From Actinomycetota bacterium (lineage in GTDB: Bacteria; Actinomycetota; Actinomycetes; Nanopelagicales; Nanopelagicaceae), in NCBI GenBank assembly GCA_009726125.1, contig WLIT01000004.1:1-64000 (forward strand): a stretch of DNA of 64,000 nucleotides, written 5' to 3'. How positions within the stretch are numbered: the stretch's first letter is position 1; every line of letters starts with the position of its first letter. The notes under the pieces are model-generated. The model was given only the letters and a program-made list of their open reading frames with translations. It ran no database searches and was not told the origin of the DNA. A program made the translations under genes and the position numbers. Of the stretch, positions 31,454-42,996 are shown one piece after another.

Positions 31454-32842
31454 TTAAAGAGCTTTTAGCGCACTAACAACTTTAGTTAGCGAATCTTTCG
31501 CATCACCGAAAAGCAAAGTAGTTTTTGCATCGTAAAGCAAATCATTTTCGATACCTGCAAAACCTGGACGCATTGAACGCTTTAAGAAAATAACATTTCC
31601 TGCGCTGGCAACATCAAGAATCGGCATTCCATAGATTGGGCAACCTGGAGTTGTCTTTGCGGCTGGGTTAACAACATCGTTTGCACCAACAACTAGAACA
31701 ACATCGGTTTGTGGAAAAGTCGGATTTATCTCTTCCATTTCAACCAGCTGTTCGTAAGGAACACTCGCTTCGGCAAGAAGAACATTCATATGACCAGGCA
31801 TACGACCAGCCACTGGGTGGATTCCATATGCAACTTCGACGCCCTTTTCGGCAAGTAGGTCTGCAAGTTCACGAACGGTGTGCTGTGCTTGTGCAACTGC
31901 AAGTCCGAAACCAGGAACGATTACAACGCGCTGGGCGTAGTTAAGAAGAATTGCAACATCATCTGGAGATCCAGATTTAACTGTACGAGCTTCACCACCA
32001 ACTGCTAGTGCTTGCGGTTTAGCGGTAAAAGCACCGAAGAGAGTTCCAAATAGTGAACGCCCCATAGCTTCTGCCATCTTGCGAGTAAGAATCGTTCCGG
32101 AAGCACCAACCAGCGTTCCTGCAACAATTAGAAGCGTTGACTGCAATACATATCCGCTTGCGGCGACTGTTAGACCAGTAAAAGCGTTGAGAAGTGAGAT
32201 AACAATTGGAACATCTGCGCCGCCAACTGGGAGCACGAAGAGAACACCAAATAATAGAGAGAGTAGACCCATAACTAGTAGCGGGGTATTTCCGCCGGAA
32301 GATATGGTCCAACCACCTGATGCGAGCACTCCGATAAGAGTTCCGGCGATTACGAAACGGCCACCCGGAAACACAACAGGGCGAGTTGTCATTAGCTCTT
32401 GTAACTTCATGAAGGTAATTACAGAGCCAGAGAATGAAGTTGAACCGACAATTACCGTAAAGACGGTTGCAATTAAGTTCGCAGTTGAAGGTTTGCCTTC
32501 AGTGCTCAGATTTAAATATTCAACAACTGCTACGAGTGCCGCTGCGCCACCACCAACACCATTAAATAGCGCAACAAGTTGTGGCATTTGAGTCATTTGG
32601 ATCTTACGTGCGGCTGGAACACCAACTAGAACACCGAAGGCAATAGCGGCGATAATCAAAAATGTGTTGTTATGTTCCTTCGATGAGGGATCAAAGAAAA
32701 CTATTACGGTTGCAATTGTTGCGCCAAAAGCGCCAATTAGATTTCCACGACGGGCCGTTTTAGGAGCCGATAAACCCTTAAGTGCCATAACGAATGAGAC
32801 GGCGACGCCGAGACCAAGGAGGGCATATAGATTTGAATTCAT
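31454..32842 (-). CDS. pntB: NAD(P) transhydrogenase beta subunit
   Basis: VIVPGFGLAVAQAQHTVRELADLL...GIHPVAGRMPGHMNVLLAEASVPYEQL. Confidence 0.97.
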   Translation of the reverse strand: MNSNLYALLGLGVAVSFVMALKGLSAPKTARRGNLIGAFGATIATVIVFFDPSSKEHNNTFLIIAAIAFGVLVGVPAARKIQMTQMPQLVALFNGVGGGAAALVAVVEYLNLSTEGKPSTANLIATVFTVIVGSTSFSGSVITFMKLQELMTTRPVVFPGGRFVIAGTLIGVLASGGWTISSGGNTPLLVMGLLSLLFGVLFVLPVGGADVPIVISLLNAFTGLTVAASGYVLQSTLLIVAGTLVGASGTILTRKMAEAMGRSLFGTLFGAFTAKPQALAVGGEARTVKSGSPDDVAILLNYAQRVVIVPGFGLAVAQAQHTVRELADLLAEKGVEVAYGIHPVAGRMPGHMNVLLAEASVPYEQLVEMEEINPTFPQTDVVLVVGANDVVNPAAKTTPGCPIYGMPILDVASAGNVIFLKRSMRPGFAGIENDLLYDAKTTLLFGDAKDSLTKVVSALKAL

Positions 32843-33138
32843 TATTTCTTACCGCCCTTTCCTTTAAACATTTCCAACATGCGATCAGTCACCACAAAGC
32901 CACCAACCATATTTATAGTCGCTAGAACGACAGCAAGAATTGAAAGCGTTGTCTCTAAAGTGCTCGTTGCACCATTTGCAACAATGATCGCACCAATCAA
33001 GATAATTCCGTGGATAGCATTTGCGCCAGACATTAGAGGAGTATGAAGTGTGGTTGAAACCTTTGAAACAACTTCAAATCCAACGAAAACCGAAAGAACG
33101 AATATTGTCAGAATTGCCATTGTAGGAATCGTGGTCAT
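32842..33138 (-). CDS. pntAb: NAD(P) transhydrogenase alpha subunit, membrane part
   Basis: 98-aa TM protein ending in VGGFVVTDRMLEMFK, between pntAa and pntB. Confidence 0.93.
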   Translation of the reverse strand: MTTIPTMAILTIFVLSVFVGFEVVSKVSTTLHTPLMSGANAIHGIILIGAIIVANGATSTLETTLSILAVVLATINMVGGFVVTDRMLEMFKGKGGKK

Positions 33139-34271
33139 TTCTTGCCCTCCGGAGTGCGACGAGAGCCGCCATGAGTAAGTGTTGCCGAATCAATAATTTC
33201 ATCTGAGAAATCTGGGATTACATCACCAGTTGGTTTGCCATCAACGCTCTTGGTCATAAGCAAAAGTAGGTTAACTACATTTCGCGAGAACAACATTGAT
33301 GCGTGATAAGGCAGTTGGCTTGGAACATCTTTTCCGCCCCAAATAACAACGCCATTTGAAGTTGTAATTGTTTCGCCAGGCTTGCTTCCCTCAACGTTGC
33401 CGCCAGTTTCAGCAGCTAGATCAACAATTACGGCACCAGATTTCATAGCCGACACCATCGCGCTGGTAACGAGTCTTGGTGCTGGTCTTCCTGGTACAGC
33501 CGCCGTTGTTATTAAAACATCAGCAGCAGCTAAATAAGGAGTTAGAAGTTCACGTTGTTTAGCAGCGCGTTCTTCAGTCATTTCGCGGGCGTATCCACCG
33601 GCGCCTTCAAGGGCCTCGAGTTCTAGCGTAATAAATTTTGCGCCCATTGATTTAACTTCATCAGCCGATGATGGTCGAACGTCATATGCACTTACTACTG
33701 CGCCAAGTCGCTTCGCTGTTGCAATTGCTTGAAGGCCAGCAACTCCTGCACCGAGAACTACAACTTGTGCTGGAGTAACAGTTCCTGCTGCGGTCATAAG
33801 TAATGGAAAGAATCTAGGTGAAAGTTCGGCTGCAACGAGAGATGCGCGATAGCCAGCACAGAGCGCTTGTGAAGTTAGGGCATCCATGGATTGTGCGCGA
33901 GAAATACGTGGGACTAGTTCGAGTGAAATAGCGGTTACTCCAGCACTTGCAGCCGCATCGATTGAATCAACTGAAGTTGTTGGGGAGAGAAATGAGATGG
34001 TAAGTGCGCCTTTTTTAAGGGACTTCATTTGATCTGGGGTAAGTGCAGTAACTGAAGCGATTACATCGGCATCACTAATTACATTGCCACTCTTTACTGT
34101 TGCGCCGGCGGCAGTGAATTGACTATCCGGAAAGCCCGATGCAACACCAGCTCCCGATTCGATTACGACCTCAAGGCCAGCTTTGGTTAATTTGGAAATG
34201 ATGTCCGGGACGAGGGCTACACGGGCTTCGCCAGACCGGATCTCTTTAGCTACGGCTATTCGCATTCGCAA
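33135..34271 (-). CDS. pntAa: NAD(P) transhydrogenase alpha subunit, soluble part
   Basis: IAVAKEIRSGEARVALVPDI; VVVLGAGVAGLQAIATAKRLGAVVSAYDVRP. Confidence 0.96.
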   Translation of the reverse strand: MRMRIAVAKEIRSGEARVALVPDIISKLTKAGLEVVIESGAGVASGFPDSQFTAAGATVKSGNVISDADVIASVTALTPDQMKSLKKGALTISFLSPTTSVDSIDAAASAGVTAISLELVPRISRAQSMDALTSQALCAGYRASLVAAELSPRFFPLLMTAAGTVTPAQVVVLGAGVAGLQAIATAKRLGAVVSAYDVRPSSADEVKSMGAKFITLELEALEGAGGYAREMTEERAAKQRELLTPYLAAADVLITTAAVPGRPAPRLVTSAMVSAMKSGAVIVDLAAETGGNVEGSKPGETITTSNGVVIWGGKDVPSQLPYHASMLFSRNVVNLLLLMTKSVDGKPTGDVIPDFSDEIIDSATLTHGGSRRTPEGKK

Positions 34272-34337
34272 AGGTTAGTGCCTAACAACTTCGATATTTG
34301 CCAAATATGCGGAACTTTTAGGCTACAAGTTGCGCGG

Positions 34338-35282
34338 TTAGTGGTTGCCCTTAATTTCCCCACGAATTAGGTGGTAGAGAATTGCTTGAATTGTAGTACG
34401 GCGGTGATAAGCCTCACGCCAGATTACTGATTTCGGACCATCGATAACCTCGGCTGCAACTTCTTCTCCGCGATGTGCTGGCAGACAGTGCATAAAGATT
34501 GAATCGGGCGCTGTTAACGACATTAAATTCTTAGTAATTGCATATGGTGCGAGGGCGTTAAGTTTCTCAGCCCTAACCTCTTCCGGATCTCCCATAGACA
34601 TCCAAACATCGGTATATAAAACACTAGCGCCATTAGCAGCAGCTTCCGGATCTGTTAGAACTTCAATAGTTGCACCAGTTTTACTAGCAATTTCCTTGGC
34701 GCTCTTAACTGCTGATTCTTGCGGTGCCCATTTTCCTGGTGGGGTTGCCACTACGACGTGTGCGCCCATAATTGCGCCCATTGTTAACCAGGCATGTGAC
34801 ATATTATTTCCATCGCCAACATATGTGAATTTTCGGCCAGAAATATCTTCACCAAATACTTCACGAATAGTTAACCAATCAGCAAGTAGTTGTGTTGGGT
34901 GATCAGTGTCAGTTAATCCATTCAAAACTGGAATTGTTGAATGTGCACCTAGTTCATCGACATCAGATTGGGCAAATGTTCTAACTATCAGGGCGCTCGC
35001 AAATCCACTAATTATTTTTGCAGTATCAGAGATTGTTTCGCCACGACCAATTTGTAAATCATCGCCCCGAAGAAATATCGGAGTACCACCAAGATGAGCA
35101 ACAGCTGTCTCGGATGCGAGTCTGGTACGAGTTGAGGATTTAGTCATATAAATAGCGACTGTCTGATTAGCCAAAGCATCCTTTGAGCGAAGTGGGCTCT
35201 TAGCAAATTGCGCAGCGGTATCGAGAATTAGTTCCACATCGTTACGAGATAGATGCTCAGTGCGCAATAGATCCTTCATCAT
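34338..35282 (-). CDS. argF: ornithine carbamoyltransferase
   Basis: MTKSSTRTRLASE; NGLTDTDHPTQLLADW; FMHCLPAHRGEEV. Confidence 0.95.
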   Translation of the reverse strand: MMKDLLRTEHLSRNDVELILDTAAQFAKSPLRSKDALANQTVAIYMTKSSTRTRLASETAVAHLGGTPIFLRGDDLQIGRGETISDTAKIISGFASALIVRTFAQSDVDELGAHSTIPVLNGLTDTDHPTQLLADWLTIREVFGEDISGRKFTYVGDGNNMSHAWLTMGAIMGAHVVVATPPGKWAPQESAVKSAKEIASKTGATIEVLTDPEAAANGASVLYTDVWMSMGDPEEVRAEKLNALAPYAITKNLMSLTAPDSIFMHCLPAHRGEEVAAEVIDGPKSVIWREAYHRRTTIQAILYHLIRGEIKGNH

Positions 35283-35327
35283 CGAATAATACCCAATAAA
35301 GGAGCTTGCCTCGGTAGAATTTGCGAC

Positions 35328-35582
35328 ATGGGAATCCCGAGCATAGATCCTCAGCCCTTCACTGATGTAAAAGAGAAGGAAGATACTCGGCTATCAAATG
35401 AAGATGGTGATCATGAAAGATTTGCGCACTATGTTCGAAAAGAGAAGATTGTTGAATCAGCTGTAACTGGAAAGGCAGTTCGTGCCCTTTGTGGCAAGAA
35501 GTGGGTGCCAAGTCGCGACCCAGAGAAATTTCCGATCTGCCCAATCTGCAAGAAAATATTTGATGGCCTAAAGAAGGAATGA
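35328..35582 (+). CDS. DUF3039 family protein
   Basis: ERFAHYVRKEKIVESAVTGKAVRALCGKKWVPSRDPEKFPICPICKKIFDGL. Confidence 0.85.
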   Translation: MGIPSIDPQPFTDVKEKEDTRLSNEDGDHERFAHYVRKEKIVESAVTGKAVRALCGKKWVPSRDPEKFPICPICKKIFDGLKKE

Positions 35583-37330
35583 AAAAGCAATTAATTAGCC
35601 TTCTGCTTCTCGGGCTATTACTTATTAATGTAACTTCAACCAGTGTTGCAAGCGCGGAGGATCGTCAACTTCGTAAAATATTTTCTGGGTGGATGACCGA
35701 CTACAGCACATATGGCGACACATCTAAAGGCCAGATTCAGGCAATGGATTATGTGGTTGCACATTCAGAAATGTTCGATCAGATAATGCCATTTTGGTAC
35801 ACGCTAACTAGTGCCACGACTATTAAAGATAAATATGCAACCCAGAATTCAATTGATAAAGCGATACCGATATCAACGCTGAAGAGTTTAGGTATCAAGG
35901 TTATTCCAACTATTACTGATGGCACGAGTGAAGGTGTGCTCTCAAAGATTATGGGAAGTGATGAAACCAGAGCTACTTTGATAAAAACTATTTCAGATCT
36001 TGTTGCCGCTAATAATATTGATGGAATTGATTTAGATTTCGAGAGTTTTGCCTTTGTGGATAAAATTGCTACTTGGCCCACTGTTCAACCAAGATGGGTT
36101 AAATTTGTAAGTGAATTATCAGAGACCTTGCACATACAAAATAAATTATTATCCGTAACAACGCCATATCTCTTAGATCCAACTACTGGAAAAAAAGGTT
36201 ACTTTGTTTATGCGTGGCCTGAAATATCTAATTACATTGACAGATTAAACATAATGGCATATGACTATCACAAATTTGATACTGCAGCCGGACCGATTGG
36301 TCCCATAAGTTGGTTTGAACCATCGCTAATTTATGCGCTTAAATCAGTTGCGCCATGGAAGATCTATATCGGTACTCCAAATTATGGATATAACTGGGTT
36401 ACAAAGGTAACTGGTGTCTGTCCAACCAATACTCCAGCATCTGAAAAAAAGAGTTCTAATGCCGCGATTATCCATCAACTGAGAGCCAAAGCTATTTTAG
36501 ATAAGCCAGGAGCTGTTGCAACATATAATGAAAAATTTGGCGAAACTAATGTTCTGTACACCGCTGAATTTAATGGCGTTAATTCAGCTGGTTCAACGAC
36601 AAGTTGCAAGGTTAACCATTCAGTTTGGTATGTCGATGCTCGCGGATATGGCGCAAGAGCCAAACTAGTTGAGAAATATCGCTTAGGTGGAATCTCCGAG
36701 TGGGAGATTGGTTACGGTGATGACTTAGCGATTGAAGAAGTTAAGAAAGTCGCAATCGCGATGGGACAAGATAAAGTTGTTGGGGATGTAACAGCAAACA
36801 CTGAAAATTTACTTTATGGCGAGAGCGTTGCATTTAACGGAAGCTTTAAATTGGCTGATGGGCGGCCGCTATCAAGCGTTCCCGTATTTATGGATATCAA
36901 GCGAGCATCAGGTATATCGCGGCAATCAGTTGGTCAAACCGCCACGGATGGAACTTTCCAGATAAAAGTTTTGCTTGGTGAATCAACAAACATCTCATTT
37001 TCTACTGATGAAACCTGGGATCGTACTTTAGGTCTAACACCAGAGAAAGTTATTGGCATTTCTAGAGTTGTATCTTGGAGTATCCCGGCATCGATGAAGC
37101 GCGGAGTTGCATATAAAGTTACAGGACAGGTACAGCCCAGAGTTGCAGGAATTAACGTTATTTTGGATGATGGAATTACCCAGGTGGCAGGAGTAACCAC
37201 TGTGGATGGAAAGTTTGAAATTGAAGTTACTTCAATGAAGGTTGGAGCAAAACAATTTAGAATTATTACCGAAACCGAAACCGGATTCATCGGCTCTAAA
37301 AGTGCATTTTCAACGGTATTGGTCCGGTAA
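35579..37330 (+). CDS. secreted GH18-family glycoside hydrolase with C-terminal Ig/CNA-B-like repeats
   Basis: Signal peptide; catalytic motif NNIDGIDLDFESF (DGxDxDxE); 4-bp overlap with DUF3039. Confidence 0.88.
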   Translation: MKKQLISLLLLGLLLINVTSTSVASAEDRQLRKIFSGWMTDYSTYGDTSKGQIQAMDYVVAHSEMFDQIMPFWYTLTSATTIKDKYATQNSIDKAIPISTLKSLGIKVIPTITDGTSEGVLSKIMGSDETRATLIKTISDLVAANNIDGIDLDFESFAFVDKIATWPTVQPRWVKFVSELSETLHIQNKLLSVTTPYLLDPTTGKKGYFVYAWPEISNYIDRLNIMAYDYHKFDTAAGPIGPISWFEPSLIYALKSVAPWKIYIGTPNYGYNWVTKVTGVCPTNTPASEKKSSNAAIIHQLRAKAILDKPGAVATYNEKFGETNVLYTAEFNGVNSAGSTTSCKVNHSVWYVDARGYGARAKLVEKYRLGGISEWEIGYGDDLAIEEVKKVAIAMGQDKVVGDVTANTENLLYGESVAFNGSFKLADGRPLSSVPVFMDIKRASGISRQSVGQTATDGTFQIKVLLGESTNISFSTDETWDRTLGLTPEKVIGISRVVSWSIPASMKRGVAYKVTGQVQPRVAGINVILDDGITQVAGVTTVDGKFEIEVTSMKVGAKQFRIITETETGFIGSKSAFSTVLVR

Positions 37331-37336
37331 GTAAAA

Positions 37337-37624
37337 ATGTCAAAGACGCTTACAAAAGATGAAGTCAATATCAGCGAGTTACTTGATCGACCTTGGATAA
37401 CAATAGTTTGGGATGATCCAGTAAATCTAATGACCTATGTGACTCATGTTTTCATCAAACTCTTTGGTTTTTCTAAAGAGCGGGCGCATGAATTGATGAT
37501 GCAAGTTCATGACGAGGGACGTGCGGTTGTCTCTTCTGGAACCCGGGAGGAAATGGAGCGCGATGTTCAGCGGCTTCATGAGCATGGTCTGTGGGCAACA
37601 CTTCAGCGCGATGACAAAATCTGA
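37337..37624 (+). CDS. clpS: ATP-dependent Clp protease adaptor ClpS
   Basis: [47 protein letters not shown]. Confidence 0.95.
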   Translation: MSKTLTKDEVNISELLDRPWITIVWDDPVNLMTYVTHVFIKLFGFSKERAHELMMQVHDEGRAVVSSGTREEMERDVQRLHEHGLWATLQRDDKI

Positions 37625-38175
37625 TGTCAAGCTTTGAGAAAGTTGGCGATGGTTTCTCACTTGACTTAACGCTAGATGAAGCAAACATACTTGTTAATTT
37701 AGTTGAGCAGCTTTTAGAACTTCTTGGTGAAGGAGATTTCTTCCATCATTATGATTCAAGTGATCCACTTGCTCAGTTACTCGCTATGCCATCGGAGATA
37801 GTTACACCAGATGATCCAGTTTTACTGCGGTTGTTACCAAATGCATATGCCGACCCGGAAGCTGCCTCTGATTTTCGTCGCTATACCGAACCACAACTGC
37901 GTGGAGCTAAACAGAAGAATCTACGGTTAGTGCGCGAAGAGTTAACTATTTTGGTCGATGAGAACCATGGTGGAGTCATTGAAGAATTAAATTCAGATGT
38001 TTGGCTTAAAGCGCTAAACGATCTACGAATTGCCCTTTCAGTTCGCTTAGAAATTGATGAAACTAGCTTTGATAAATTTGAAATGCTGCCTGATGAAGAT
38101 CCACAGAAGCCGGTTTATGCTGTTTACTTCTGGTTAGGTTGGTTGCAGGAGAATTTGTTAGGGTTACTCCTATGA
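37624..38175 (+). CDS. DUF2017 family protein
   Basis: Position after clpS; DPASDFRRYTEPQLRGAKQKNLRLV-like pattern (here AASDFRRYTEPQLRGAKQKNLRLVREEL). Confidence 0.85.
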   Translation: MSSFEKVGDGFSLDLTLDEANILVNLVEQLLELLGEGDFFHHYDSSDPLAQLLAMPSEIVTPDDPVLLRLLPNAYADPEAASDFRRYTEPQLRGAKQKNLRLVREELTILVDENHGGVIEELNSDVWLKALNDLRIALSVRLEIDETSFDKFEMLPDEDPQKPVYAVYFWLGWLQENLLGLLL

Positions 38176-38600
38176 CTCTTCGTATTACCACCGCACATGT
38201 CGAGGCGATTCTTGAGCAATCTCGCGCCGAATATCCTGATGAATGTTGTGGCGTAATTCTTGGTCCCGAGGGCAGTGATAGCGCGCAAGTACTTAAACCA
38301 ATGGTTAATGCGGCACACTCACCAACTTTCTATGAATTTGATTCCAAGGATTTATTGGCGCTCTACCGTGAAGTTGACGATAACTCACAGGAAATAGTTG
38401 TGGTTTATCACTCGCATACCGAGACCGAGGCTTATCCATCTCGCACTGATATTTCCTATGCATCGGAACCTGGCGCGCACTATGTTCTAGTTTCTACCCG
38501 CAAAGAGATTGCACCTGAGAATGAATTCCGCTCATATCGAATTATTGATGGTGTTGTAACCGAAGAAGATGTTGAAATAGTTACTCGGATTGGCGATTAA
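38172..38600 (+). CDS. mec: M67/JAMM metallopeptidase (Mec, CysO-cysteine peptidase)
   Basis: YPDECCGVILG; VVYHSHTETEAYPSRTD intact JAMM (HxH...SxxD); ATG at 38172 preferred. Confidence 0.92.
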   Translation: MTLRITTAHVEAILEQSRAEYPDECCGVILGPEGSDSAQVLKPMVNAAHSPTFYEFDSKDLLALYREVDDNSQEIVVVYHSHTETEAYPSRTDISYASEPGAHYVLVSTRKEIAPENEFRSYRIIDGVVTEEDVEIVTRIGD

Positions 38601-38626
38601 GCCGAGCTTCAAGGATACTTATCCCT

Positions 38627-39870
<1,244 letters not shown>

Positions 39871-39897
39871 CTCTTTCCTAAAGGTAGGCTTGGCTAT

Positions 39898-40704
39898 ATG
39901 TCGGCCGCAAATTTATCTAAGAATTCGCCAATCGGTATTTTCGATTCAGGCGTTGGTGGCCTAACTGTTGCGAGATCGATTATCGATCAACTGCCCGGAG
40001 AATCAATTCTTTATGTCGGTGATACTGCGCGCGGTCCTTATGGTCCAAGACCACTTGCCGAAGTTCGAACTTTTGCACTAGAAATTCTTGATCAATTAGT
40101 TGAAGCTGGTGTTAAAGCGATTGTTATTGCTTGCAATACTGCGAGTGCGGCGATGTTGCGGGATGCCCGCGAAAGATATTCGGTTCCAGTAATTGAGGTT
40201 ATTCAACCTGCTGCTCGTAGAGCGGTTTCTGCAACTCGAAGTGGTCAAATCGGAGTTATTGGGACAAATGCAACAATTGACTCAGGTGCTTATCTGGATT
40301 CATTTGCTGCAGCACCGCAGTTGGAAATAACTTCGGTCGCCTGCCCACTTTTTGTGGAATATGTTGAACGCGGTGAAACATCTGGTGCAGCGATTACTAA
40401 AATTGCGACAGATTACTTAAAACCTCTTGTCGATAAGAATATTGACACCTTAGTTCTAGGTTGCACACATTATCCACTGCTAACTGGTGTTATCTCATAT
40501 GTCATGGGAAATGAAGTAACTCTCGTTTCAAGTGCCGAGGAGACTGCAAAAGATCTTTATCGAGTCCTAGTTGAAAGTGATATGTTAAATACATCTGGAA
40601 TACCAACACATAAATTTGTATCAACTGGGGAGAGTGAAATGTTTAGCAAACTTGCCAGACGCTTTCTTGGTCCAGAAGTAACAAAAGTCGAATCGAGGAT
40701 TTAA
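39898..40704 (+). CDS. murI: glutamate racemase
   Basis: [48 protein letters not shown]. Confidence 0.97.
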   Translation: MSAANLSKNSPIGIFDSGVGGLTVARSIIDQLPGESILYVGDTARGPYGPRPLAEVRTFALEILDQLVEAGVKAIVIACNTASAAMLRDARERYSVPVIEVIQPAARRAVSATRSGQIGVIGTNATIDSGAYLDSFAAAPQLEITSVACPLFVEYVERGETSGAAITKIATDYLKPLVDKNIDTLVLGCTHYPLLTGVISYVMGNEVTLVSSAEETAKDLYRVLVESDMLNTSGIPTHKFVSTGESEMFSKLARRFLGPEVTKVESRI

Positions 40705-41451
40705 ATGTCAGCTGAAAACTTGCAGAGCGGTTCGAGAATTGACGGTAGAAATCCTGGAGATTTGCGTCAAATTAAATTTACTCGCAATTGGTTAAACAAT
40801 GCCGAAGGATCCGTTCTGGTTGAATTCGGAAACACTCGCGTTCTCTGTGTTGCCTCATTTACCCCAGGCGTTCCACGTTGGTTAGTCGGTAAGGGTGGTG
40901 GTTGGGTGACGAGTGAGTATGCGATGTTGCCACGCGCTACACACACTAGATCAGATCGCGAAAGCGTTAAAGGAAAATTAGGCGGACGAACTCAAGAGAT
41001 TTCCCGTCTTGTTGGTCGCTCACTTCGCGCAGTTGTTGATACTGCAGCGCTCGGTGAAAATACAATTGTGATCGACTGTGATGTTCTGCAAGCTGATGGT
41101 GGCACTAGAACTGCAGCAATTACAGGTGCATATGTCGCACTGCAAGATGCAATCACTTGGGCAAAAGGGAAGGGTCATATTCCTGCTTCCCGCAATCCAA
41201 TTATTCAAGGCGTATCTGCAGTAAGTGTAGGAATTATCGGTGGCGTACCGATGCTAGACCTCTGTTACGAGGAAGATGTAACAGCTGATACCGATATGAA
41301 TATTGTCTGCACCGCAGATGGAAACTTCGTTGAAGTTCAGGGAACTGCCGAGGGAAAACCATTTGATCGTGCCTTGCTAAACAACCTACTTGACCTTGGT
41401 GTTTCTGGTTGTAATCAACTTTCTAAGTTACAACAGAGCGCTCTCGTATAA
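40705..41451 (+). CDS. rph: ribonuclease PH
   Basis: [51 protein letters not shown]. Confidence 0.97.
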   Translation: MSAENLQSGSRIDGRNPGDLRQIKFTRNWLNNAEGSVLVEFGNTRVLCVASFTPGVPRWLVGKGGGWVTSEYAMLPRATHTRSDRESVKGKLGGRTQEISRLVGRSLRAVVDTAALGENTIVIDCDVLQADGGTRTAAITGAYVALQDAITWAKGKGHIPASRNPIIQGVSAVSVGIIGGVPMLDLCYEEDVTADTDMNIVCTADGNFVEVQGTAEGKPFDRALLNNLLDLGVSGCNQLSKLQQSALV

Positions 41452-41465
41452 GAATGAATTAAATA

Positions 41466-42080
41466 GTGCGCCAAATTGTTTTAGCGACGCAGAACAAAGG
41501 CAAGATTGCCGAGTTTGAAAGGTTGCTTGCAGAGTTTGCAGAAGATATTGAAGTCCTTGGGCTTAAAGATTTTCCTGATATGCCAGATATTGCCGAAACT
41601 GGAGAATCATTTACCGAGAATGCACTTTTAAAGGCTCGCGGTGTTTGTGACTTCACTGGGCTTCCAGCCCTTGCTGATGACAGTGGACTGTGTATTGATT
41701 TCTTAAATGGTGATCCCGGAATTTATTCTGCGAGATGGTCAGGTGTTCACGGTGATGATTTGGCAAACATTCAACGAGTTTTATTGCAATTGGATGGCGT
41801 TTTAGATCAAGCACGAAGCGCTCATTTCGTTTGTGAGGTTGCATTGGTTTTCCCATCAACTCATCGATCTGCAGATAGCGAGGTGATAGAACGTGGAAAA
41901 CTTGAGGGAATTATCACCCTCGCCCCACGTGGTTCCGCTGGTTTTGGCTATGACCCAATATTTCAACCTGCGGGCCAAGAGTTAACTTTGGGTGAATTCG
42001 CGCACGGCGAGAAAGACAAGATCAGTCATCGTGGAATTGCACTTAGAGCCATGGCACCACGAATAGGCGTTTTACTCTAG
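41466..42080 (+). CDS. rdgB: RdgB/HAM1 non-canonical purine NTP pyrophosphatase
   Basis: VLATQNKGKIAEFERLL; LPALADDSGLCIDFLNGDPGIYSARWSG; GFGYDPIF. Confidence 0.95.
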   Translation: MRQIVLATQNKGKIAEFERLLAEFAEDIEVLGLKDFPDMPDIAETGESFTENALLKARGVCDFTGLPALADDSGLCIDFLNGDPGIYSARWSGVHGDDLANIQRVLLQLDGVLDQARSAHFVCEVALVFPSTHRSADSEVIERGKLEGIITLAPRGSAGFGYDPIFQPAGQELTLGEFAHGEKDKISHRGIALRAMAPRIGVLL

Positions 42081-42167
42081 CTTTTCTTGGTTTTGCAGAG
42101 CCCTGAGGTATCCTTTCGCTATTGAGTTTTCAATCTAACTTTCAATCACAAACCAAGGAGTACTACC

Positions 42168-42992
42168 GTGGCAGTTAAGAAAACCGCAAAGAAGACAGCA
42201 AAGAAAACTTCTGCAAAGAAGTCAGCAAAGAAGTCAGCTGCAAAGCGCGTTGTTAAGCGCGTTGTTAAGAAATCTGCTGTTAAGAAGACAGCGAAGAGGG
42301 CTGTTAAGAAGACAGCGAAGAGGGCTGTTAAGAAATCGTCGAAGAAATCTGCGAAGCGCTCTTCTTCTACATTTGTAGTCCCAACAGTTCCAGCCTCAAC
42401 AATTCGTTCTAACTTTCAGAGCTCTTCTGTGACGAATCGCCCAGCAAGAACTCCTGGTGCAAGCGTTCCAGCTTCAGTTACAACAAATAGCTCTTCCTCA
42501 AAGCGCGTGGTAACTGCTGTCGTAATTGCAGTGGTATTAATTGCACTTTTAGTTGTTTCACGCAATGGTTCAACAACAACCGAGAGCGCTGCACCTGAAG
42601 CAACTACTTCAGCCGAAGCATCTCAAGGAAGTATGGCTGAAGAGTCTGCAGAACCAACTACTGAGGCATCTGCCGAAGCGTCTGAAGCTGCAACAGTTGT
42701 TGATGGTGGCGGAAGCGAACCAGTAGGAATCGTTGCGCAATACACAGCAACAGGCGCAACAATCTTTTGGAAGGCTCCAGCGGATGGAACAACAGCCGCA
42801 AACTACAACGTTGAAATCCGATCAAATGGTGGAAGCTGGAAATTAATTTCAACAGTCCCAGCAACTCAATTCTCCTTGGACATTACAAAGGGAGATACAG
42901 CAGGTTGGTGCTCATTTAGAGTTTCAACTGTTCTTGAAGATGGAACTGTAGTTGGCGGAAAAGTTTTCGGACTTCCAGGCCAATACGCTTAA
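42168..42992 (+). CDS. lysine-rich histone-H1-like/TM/FN3-like fusion protein (GTG start)
   Basis: N-term (KKTAKK/KKSAKK/KRAVKKTA)n; TM VVTAVVIAVVLIALLVV; C-term GIVAQYTATGATIFWKAPADGTTAANYNVEIRSNGG...FRVSTVLEDGTVVG FN3-like. Confidence 0.85.
   Translation: MAVKKTAKKTAKKTSAKKSAKKSAAKRVVKRVVKKSAVKKTAKRAVKKTAKRAVKKSSKKSAKRSSSTFVVPTVPASTIRSNFQSSSVTNRPARTPGASVPASVTTNSSSSKRVVTAVVIAVVLIALLVVSRNGSTTTESAAPEATTSAEASQGSMAEESAEPTTEASAEASEAATVVDGGGSEPVGIVAQYTATGATIFWKAPADGTTAANYNVEIRSNGGSWKLISTVPATQFSLDITKGDTAGWCSFRVSTVLEDGTVVGGKVFGLPGQYA
42279..42326 (+). repeat. 24-bp exact tandem duplication in the lysine-rich tail
   Basis: GTTAAGAAGACAGCGAAGAGGGCT x2 (encodes VKKTAKRA x2), followed by a diverged copy. 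Confidence 0.9.
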
Positions 42993-42996
42993 AGAT

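Noticed and set aside
32079-32591. 170-aa plus-strand ORF antisense to pntB
   Set aside because: Pro/Thr/Ser-rich shadow frame of a conserved TM protein gene.
42168-42360. Interpretation of the lysine-rich repeat as a frame-shifted or non-coding repeat
   Set aside because: Reading frame stays open through a plausible TM and FN3-like domain with a good start context, so it is treated as a true fusion protein.
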